Shown piece after piece: positions 56,500 through 64,000 of a stretch of DNA of 64,000 bases. The DNA is from Strix aluco (taxonomy: Eukaryota; Chordata; Aves; Strigiformes; Strigidae), in NCBI RefSeq assembly GCF_031877795.1, contig NC_133932.1:91355994-91419993 (forward strand), in the 5' to 3' direction. Below the pieces are notes generated by a model. It saw only the letters and a list, made by a program, of their open reading frames with translations. It searched no databases and was not told the origin of the DNA. Position numbers and translations under genes: made by a program. Within the stretch, counting starts at the first letter, position 1, and each line of letters starts with the position of its first letter.

Positions 56500-59400
56500 G
56501 TAGTGTATTTTATAGACTTTTAAAAAGTAGTTTTATAAAAGCATCTATTAAACTTAGTTCTTTTTCTTTTTTTTTCTTTCATTTTATTCAGAATATTATA
56601 AGGTAATATCTCTGGTACTTTTGAGAGTTTTGAAAGTTCATCTATGTAAATATCAAAGCATGAGAAGTGCGATGTAATGTCAGTAATGATAAGTGGTACT
56701 TGACAATTGTGATCAAAACATTTTAATATGCTGAAAATTAAAGAACATCACTAAACGTTAGGGGAGGTTTATGATGTTATTTTTGTGATTAGGATTGTCA
56801 GTTTTATTTAAAAAGAAATACGGCAGCTCTTAGTGTGGTAGGCCTTGTTTTCAGGCCTAGTATACTGAAGATGGGTTCTCTAAATGGGCATATAGACATG
56901 GAGGTTACCTCCCAATTAATTTGTTTATTTGGATATATTTTCAGGATCAAAACTTGGAATAACTGCTCATTGGAATACCTTTTCATTGCCTTAATTCCAT
57001 TAGATGGGGATTTTTTTGTTTGCTTTTTTTTCTTTTTTCTCATAGCACCTTAGCTGCTTAAAATTCTGCCTCTGTGAGTGGGCAGAAGTACTTCAGTTCT
57101 GATACTAATGTACGTGTGGGTACCTGCCTCAGAACTAAGTTTGATCAGGATGCATAAATTTAGCATTTCCCTGTTTCACATCCTGTAGGGAGTAGGATCT
57201 AATATTCACAGTTAGAAAAAAATCTAATGCACAGAGGGTGACTTCAGTACTACTAGTAAGCAACCAACAGTTTTAGTACTAAATTGTACAGGATTGTCTG
57301 TGTGTATGGCATCTGCTCAGCACAGCTGCATTTCAGTTAACTGGAAAAGTACATGGGGTTTGCACAGGATTTGCAAATCTACTGATTGTGCTTGGCTGAG
57401 AAATACCATTTGGTGAGCATTGGCTAGGTTAACATCATGGAATTATTTTCAGCAGATGAAAACCTTTAACGTTGTCTTATGTATCACTGTTTTGGAAGGG
57501 TGCTGTGAAACAGTCATGGCTGCATATGCATCAGCTATGTGACAAATTTGAAAAGGAAATGACTTCTGCAGCAAGGTGAATGTACTAGTTGTTTGTTTCT
57601 GAGATCTGGCAGTTTTAATGTAGGAATCATCAGCATGTGAGTTGCTGGGGCACCTCTGCCTGATCACGTGTATTGCTACTGCTTGTTGCAGTATCAGATA
57701 CAAACTGTTACCGCAGGTTTGCGGGGGTTTTATCGGTGTCCAAATAAAGAAAATTTATAGCAGTGTTGGAATGACCTTCCAGTGTTTATCTCCTGTCTAT
57801 GTTGCTTTGCACCAAGTGATTCTGAAGGATTTCAGATGCCCTTCGCTGGTAGGGTGATACCCCAATCATTTCTTCAACGTGTCCCTTCAGTTGTGCTTCA
57901 GTGTTTCAGAATGAACACTAGATCACATGAAATGCTAAGTAGCAAGGATAATCACAAGGAAGTGGATATAACACTGACACTTACAGTGTCAAGGCTGAGA
58001 ACTTGGGGGTGTTTTTGTAGGCAAAGGAAGATTGGATTGTTGAAAATCAAAGTTTTTCAGTTTGTGTTTAAGCAGAACAATCAATATTCATTGGACTTAG
58101 ATCAGTTGCTGACAAGGCCGCACGGCTTATGGTGGACTTGATCTTGTGATCAAGCTTTTTACTGTTCTGTAGGTTTGCAAGGCTGTCTCACCTACTGTAT
58201 ATAAGAGGTTATTTGGAAAGCACATCTGAGTGTTGGGGGAAATCCACTGGAGGCACACAAAGTGATTTGTTTGGGTAACAAGCTGACTAATTATTTTTTT
58301 TTTCCAGAGTATCAATTGCGTGTCTGTTGTGGTATTAATGATGAAGGTCCAGTCATATAGGTTCATATGATAATGCACTTAACTCTCCAGCAGCTCTATG
58401 TTATGAGCTCAGTCACTGTAAAAGGAAGCTGCTTTTTTACACAGTAAGGGATTTATAGAATTCCTGCATTTTGATAAGGAAGAATGTGAAGAGGAAGTGG
58501 GGGTAGGCTCTGGGCTCAAATGAACCTCCACTTGCTTATTATTTGATTTGGATTGAATATCTTGGAACAAACCGTTTAGCTGACCCCTCATCATGCTAAA
58601 TTTTAACCAAAGTGTTTAGGGGAGTGGTAAATTTGTAGCATATTGTCTTGGATTTTTGGTATGTACCTTTTGGGGAAAAGAGAATTACATTGATGGATTC
58701 CCAGTGAGGTGTTTTGTGGGTTTTCTTGATACCACATTTCAGAAGGTGAAGTGAAAAAAATGTTGGAAGTACATCTACTCTAATCTGCTTTTTTGTAAAG
58801 AGTGTTTGATGCAGTGTTTTCTGAACAGCAAATCTGTCTTGTTTTAAGGTGGACAGTAGCAAGGAATCTGCAGAAGCAGCTTGTGATATTTTATCACAGC
58901 TTGTGAATTGCTCTCTGAAAACACTTGGGCTCATTTCAACTGCCCGGCCAAGCTTCATGGATTTACCAAAGGTATTTTAATATGTATAGTTTTTCTATAG
59001 CAAAATATTGCAGTGGTTCATACAGTATTTCTATAACTTTAAGAAAAGTTTTATTATAAGAATATGACTCTTTGGTAAAGAAATCTTTGCTACTAGGCTC
59101 TATTAAAGAGAGGAACTGAGACGTTGTACTAAGATGGATAACTAAAGTTTCCCCTCATTCTCTGCATCGTGTGAGAACTTGGTGCTGACCTTGTTGCTCC
59201 AAGTCCTGCTGTCTGTTGACCACAACGTAATACTGAGCAACGCGACGCAAGTCAGGAGGCTAGACAATTCATGTCTGTGTAATTGTACAGTGGGAGATGT
59301 TTAGGGGATGATTATGATCGAATGAGTGGTGGAGATTTATCCACGTGGACTTGCTGTAGGGATTACATTATCGTTGTGCTCTCTTTAGAAAGCAATATGA

Positions 59401-62273
59401 TCATGATTTTCAATGCTTCATGCCACGCAGTCAGGCGTTGGATTCTTAGGCAAAGTGCACTGTATTTCTGAAATTATCTGTCAGATTTTTACCTTGCATG
59501 TTTACCGAAAGTTAGATATTGTTAGAAGACATCTAATCTAGAAGACAACAGATCTCTTATACGGGCTTCTAAACAAGAATTCCTGCTAGTGAGGTAGAAA
59601 TGTGTTATTGCTGAGGAGCAGGGGAACAGTTGGGGTAAGCCAGGTTGCTTATTCTATGGCAGAGACATCTCAGGTGTCTTGCAGCCTCAATTCTTGAATC
59701 CAGTTCACATGTATGTGAAGGGCCAGATGCAGCTAGGCTGTTAGCTGGATCTCAGTGATGTCATTGCTGATGATGGCAACAAGGACAAGGAAGAAGTAGG
59801 GACAGCCTAAGGAAAGGAAGTAGGCTATAAGGTTTAAGCAAGGTTAGCTACAGAAGGATTATCAGTTATTATCCTTGGTGGTGATCACAGCCACGTCATG
59901 TAGTCCTCTTGAATATGTATTTTGAATTCTTAATTTCCAAAGTTTTTCTAGATCTTTAATTAGTTTTGTATGGTTTTTTTTCCTTTTTCAATGTGCTTTG
60001 AGATGTGCCTATAAGAAAACCTGAACATAGTGAAAACAATCCACAGTCTTAGTGTGTTAGCAGTACTTTGTCCTTTCAGCTCTTGTGTATTGTATTATTT
60101 CTTAATCTGAATGGTGTTTTAGCTCTTAATTTTCACGGAAGGGATATGTTATGGTCCTATTCAGCTTGCTGAATTATTTGTAGTCATACATGCTATGGTC
60201 TTACTTGGCTTCAAGGCTTCTAAAATACAGGCTTCCTTTTTTTTGTTCCTAATAGGTTTACACGTGGCCTTTAGAAAATATATTCAAAATGAGCCAAAGT
60301 CAAGTCGAGGCGTAATTCGCCTTTTGATGTTTACGGCTCCAGTAACACTGTCACCAGCGTATGGGACCAGCAATGATTTTAAAATTTTTGTAGACCACTG
60401 ATGAAACCAAAAAATTGAATTGGGCCATGAATAATAAGTTCCTGTGGGAAGCCATTTGTAACAGGCCCGTTGTATGAGAAGCAGGCAAGGATGAATGAAT
60501 GTGAAAAGTGGTTGACACTATGCAATGTATTCTTTGTTTATCAGACTGTATAGGAAGTCTGAAATACTTTGCATTATCTTTGCTGGCGCTCTTCTGATTT
60601 CAAGTAATGTGACATCTGGCAAATATTTGTAAATCACATTTAGCATTGTGTTGCCTGGTCTTTTCACTAAGCACATTCTGCTGTAGGCTACATATGTGGC
60701 AATATTGAAAAGACATTAAATCACCAGCTTTCACATTTTGGGATCTTGCCTGTCTTCCATTAGCTCTTCAAACTACGGTTTCACCTATTTTTGCAAACAT
60801 AGTTAACTTTCTTTGCCTTTCTATTTAACAGCCTTCTTGGTGAAGGGAATTGCATTCTAAATACAGAGAATAAAAACAGTGCTAACACTTTCAGAATACA
60901 GAGTGGAAATATTATTAAAGCACTTTTTCTTCAGTACATAATGTATATAATCAATGTATTGTCAGTATAGTTGGGAGTGGTCCCTAAAGCCTAAATGCCT
61001 AATGCTTCTGATCTGAACTTTCCATTTGCATGAACTGACTTTGACAGTTTATGTTAATGTGAAAATACTAATTTCTGCTCAAAATCTAATTGTGTGTGAG
61101 TTTTGGCAAAACCCACAAACATATCACAAGAATGAGCAAATACTATTAGCAGGCCTTCTCTCATGTAACCGTATTCAGGATTCTACATGTGCATGTGGCT
61201 CAGAGTGAAACAGTATTGAAATCAAAGTAGCAGGTAATTTTATGGAATACTTAAAGTAGTGCATGGAGGAAGTACTTGTTTTAAGTCTTCTATTCAGTCA
61301 ATCATGTAAGAAGATAAGCTAATTATTCACTTCCTTCACACCACCAATGATTTCTACATGCACTGCTGCATCTGCTCCTTAGTCTCTGTTTCTCAAGTTA
61401 AGGCGTCCTGGGCTCTGCTTTTACTGGTGGTTTTCAGTGGTTGCATAAAAACACTGAGGAGCAACCTTGAGCACTGCACCTGCATTATCTGTGCTGCTTA
61501 ATTGGTAATTAATTGATCACCTGCTCCTTGGCTCTGTTTGGACCACCTCAGTTAACTTTGCAAGGCAGATCCATTCAAACCCTAAATGCTCTCTGCCTAT
61601 ACGGTAGGCAGGCAGTGGGACTGTTTGGCTTTGGACACCACTTGACAGTACGGGGTTGCCACTCTTGGCTGTGTTTGCATCTGACCAAGGCAGCACAACT
61701 TACTGTGTGGGAATTCCTGTTCCAGAGGATGCTTCTTTCAGAGTGATGGCTTGCAAATTATCCTCAAAATTAGGACTTCTAGGCTTTCTCTTTGCTCGTG
61801 GTCTTCCTACAGATTTAAGTTTGTGTAGCGGATTGTCCTGGGTCAGGTTCTGGATTTGTGTTCAATGTTAGATGTTCTGATTTGCCAAATACATAGACTG
61901 ATAGCAAAAAATTATTATACTTCCTCTGCTCAAAAATATGTCCATTTTAGTATGAATTTTTAATTATGCAATATCAAAAGAATGTTTTTTCAGCAAATGC
62001 TGTCAATAAGGAAAGAAAACTAGGACTGCTGTGTACAGTGTAAAACCATTGATGTTTTTATTTCAGATACTACTGTTTCATTTAAACTTTTTTTTTCCCA
62101 GTCTCACTTTATTTCTGCACTGACAGTGGTGTTTGTAAACTCCAAATCCCTCTCCTCCCTTAAGATTGATGATACACCAGTAGATGATCCGTCTCTCAAA
62201 GTGCTAGTGGCTAACAACAGCGACACACTCAAACTGTTGAAAATGAGCAGTTGTCCTCATGTTTCTCCAGCTG
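56137..62273 (+). CDS. FBXL3: FBXL3, F-box/LRR protein of the circadian clock (5' three coding exons)
   Basis: Three coding exons give residues 1–220 of a protein of about 430; the rest lies to the right. FBXL3 is the substrate receptor of an SCF ubiquitin ligase that binds CRY1/CRY2 in the nucleus, entering their FAD pocket with its C-terminal tail, and sends them to the proteasome, which sets circadian period. The F-box spans residues ~41–85 ([17 protein letters not shown]… [11 protein letters not shown]…DLWRCFEFE), followed by the first leucine-rich repeats. The N-terminus ([10 protein letters not shown]…SKRHK) is basic and Ser/Glu-rich and slightly longer than the human one as recalled. 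Start chosen at the ATG that begins the family MKRG motif. The neighbourhood (MYCBP2 upstream, same strand) is the conserved vertebrate one. Confidence 0.97.
56500..58848 (+). other. FBXL3: FBXL3 intron between coding exons 1 and 2
   Basis: AT-rich intron. Open frames on both strands (e.g. 57,782–58,141) have no recognisable identity. Nothing else seen. Confidence 0.55.
58849..58971 (+). CDS. FBXL3: FBXL3 coding exon 2
   Basis: Acceptor gttttaag|GTG, donor CCAAAG|gtattt; 41 codons. It encodes [19 protein letters not shown]… PSFMDLPK, identical to the mammalian protein as recalled. Too short to show up as an ORF starting at ATG. Confidence 0.96.
58972..62101 (+). other. FBXL3: FBXL3 intron between coding exons 2 and 3
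   Basis: About 3.1 kb of intron. The part at ~61,340–61,870 is less AT-rich and may be an old repeat, but I cannot name it. Confidence 0.5.
62102..62273 (+). CDS. FBXL3: FBXL3 coding exon 3
   Basis: Acceptor ttttcccag|TCT, donor GCTG|gtaagc, phase 1. It encodes [20 protein letters not shown] … [12 protein letters not shown] repeats. The next exon (family motif GILCVADQCH…) is not found before 64,000. Confidence 0.97.
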
Positions 62274-63789
62274 GTAAGCTACTGTGTTTTGGATTTTCTT
62301 TTTTTGAATGTATGCATTAAATTCTGTCTGAAAGCAGTAAACCCCTGAAAAAATAGGGGTGAGGTGAGAGTGAAGATGAATGTGGTATCCACAGCAACTC
62401 TCACTGAATAAAATAGTAATTCAGCTGGTTGTCAATCCATCTGTTACACCACTTGCAGAGTGACTACTGAGCTAATAAAATAGCGCATGTCTGTTCTGGA
62501 CAAATAACTAACCTCTTGTGGAACTTCAAAGGGTATGTATTGACTTGATAGTGCACTACAGTATAATTAAGTTCTTTGGAACTTTGAGTTCCTGTTCCAC
62601 AGTTCATTATGTATGGGTTTGGAGTGCTGCAGTGGCATGGATTATGAAGAAGCTGGTTTGGTCATTCTGAAAGAAAGCATCTTTTGCTGAAGAGTAAGCG
62701 CCAACAGCATCAACAAAGGGGAGATGAGACTGAGCTGTGCAGAACTTCTGCCATTACCAAATGTACTTCATTAACACTCTTAAGTGTATTTGTAGCAAGA
62801 ATGGAGCCAGCTCATGTCAGAATGAAATCACTCAAGATTGTTGAAGTTCATAGAATTAATGTTTGTGGAAGACTTACACAAAGCACAGCAAGTTTTATGA
62901 ACGATTCACAGCCCATCAACTTAACACAATTTTTCACTGGGAAATGGAAGAAGAATTATAAATGAGATGCTGGCAACTTAGTTAAATTCCTTTTCTGAGG
63001 ATAAGTAGAAACTACTGTAGTCACCATAGCTCCTAGTATGTGGGGAAGATGATACTGTACCAGAGGGCATGTTGCTGTAGTGATAACAAACAAAACACAA
63101 ACTTAATACCTTTTGTAGGTATTAACACAAAACCTTGTGTTTGGTTTTGTATAAAGAAATCCTGAAAATGCAGGTTTGTTTTGCAGTAGATTTGTCCAGA
63201 AAAGTGTTCACCAGCATGTTAACTGGAATGTTATTTCCTTCAAAGTGTTGTAATTGTGGACAGGGGTTTGTTTAAATCAGCTTGCATGACTGGTTTTTCC
63301 GACTTGAAATTTCGCTTGAGAATCATTGTATCTGAGAAGTATAGGAGCTGTAGTGTGTCTGTTGAGAGGAAGAGGGTCCAGCAGTAATTTGTAGCTAGGC
63401 AAAGAGAGTAATTTCCATGGACTTGGATCGAAGAGCGACCTGTCAGCTCTAGCAGACCTTGCTGGCTTGTGGCTAATCCCTGCTAGAAGGTTTTATGGAA
63501 CATCCTACACCTGATAATTTGAGAGAGGGCATGGGTTTATGAAGTTGTTAGACTGGTGTATTCTGGTTGGTGGATCCTGTACAATGTTTTAAATTGAACA
63601 GTGGGTAAGAAATGGCAGCGCCTGTTTGAGGAACAAGGACAACTAGTATTGTCCTTCATGGAGTGGGGGTGAATAGAATGGGATCAGATGTATTAGTGGC
63701 AAATCCAGAGGGTGCTAAGCAAATGGCAAGAGAATTTGGTTGCTTACTTCAGGTATGGATGTTCCTTGAGATCTAGAAAAAGGTGGATC
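62274..63789 (+). other. FBXL3: FBXL3 intron after coding exon 3 (up to the LTR)
   Basis: Intronic sequence without a recognised gene. A 93-codon open frame at 62,684–62,965 resembles nothing known to me. Confidence 0.55.
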
Positions 63790-64000
63790 TGTTGGGTTTG
63801 TGTGGCAAGTTTTTGGTAGCAGGCATGGCTTCTGTAAGAAGCTGCTAGAAACTTCCCCCATGTCTGACAGAGCCAATGCCAGCTGGCTCCATGACAGACC
63901 CACAGCTCGCCAAGGCTGAGCCCATCAGTGATGGTGGTAGCACCTCTGGGATAATGTATTTAAGGCGGGGGCGGGACACTGTGGAACCCATGTAACAGCA
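63790..64000 (+). mobile_element. Endogenous retrovirus LTR, songbird ERV type, cut by window end
   Basis: From tgttgggtttgtgtggcaag (63,790) onward the sequence matches an LTR abundant in passerine genomes, which I believe is ERVL-type: tttggtagc, aagctgctagaaacttccc, gacagagccaatgccagc, aaggctgagcccatcag, then a TATA-like TATTTAA at 63,956–63,962. It begins with TG as LTRs do. It is old (several differences from the usual sequence) and sits in an FBXL3 intron in sense orientation. Whether internal retroviral sequence follows cannot be seen. Confidence 0.7.
63956..63962 (+). promoter_or_regulatory. TATA-like box of the LTR
   Basis: TATTTAA in the position where the family LTR has its TATA element, followed by a GC box-like gcgggggcggg. 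Activity is unknown. Confidence 0.45.

Noticed and set aside
1-64000. tRNA genes, CRISPR arrays, bacterial operons or phage features
   Set aside because: Spliced eukaryotic genes fill the window. No box A/box B pair, cloverleaf or spaced-repeat array was seen.

Overview
This is an intron-rich vertebrate window, almost certainly from a bird and probably a songbird (passerine). All convincing genes lie on the + strand, in the order MYCBP2 (3' part) – a PH/RhoGAP gene – FBXL3 (5' part). MYCBP2 next to FBXL3 in the same orientation is the conserved vertebrate arrangement (human 13q22). The passerine inference rests on two things recognised from memory and not by search: the last ~210 bases match a retroviral LTR family that is abundant in songbird genomes, and the middle gene belongs to the TAGAP/ARHGAP20-like family, which is multicopy in songbird annotations.

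Region 1 (1–~38,490): the last 28 coding exons of MYCBP2 (PAM/Highwire/RPM-1 E3 ligase). They splice in frame from base 1 to a TAG at 37,802–37,804 and give 1,602 residues, about human residues 3039–4640. They carry the DOC/APC10-type domain, B-box, RING-H2 and the C-terminal tandem-cysteine (RCR) domain. Every catalytic residue of the RCR mechanism is present. One intron uses a GC–AG boundary. The 3' UTR has a clear AATAAA, a hairpin straight after it and two Pumilio-type motifs.

Region 2 (~38,490–51,700): intergenic DNA containing a sharply GC-rich block (about 43.6–49.6 kb). In it sits a complete 13-exon gene (44,226–48,197, 472 codons) encoding a PH domain and a RhoGAP domain related to TAGAP/ARHGAP20. 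Just upstream, 43,616–43,800 is a decayed copy of that gene's own intron 10/exon 11 junction, followed by a CR1-like LINE scrap. The gene is therefore probably a survivor of a tandem or dispersed expansion. I know of no such gene at this position in mammals.

Region 3 (~51,750–64,000): a CpG island with a YY1-type promoter element and a probable non-coding first exon, then the first three coding exons of FBXL3 (56,137–62,273, residues 1–220). FBXL3 is the F-box protein that targets cryptochromes for degradation. Its remaining LRR-coding exon(s) lie beyond the window. The window ends inside an LTR in the next FBXL3 intron.

MYCBP2 and FBXL3 both encode ubiquitin-ligase components but act in different pathways: axon/synapse regulation and the circadian clock. 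The RhoGAP gene between them shows no functional tie to either and looks like an insertion. I saw no tRNA, rRNA or CRISPR array.
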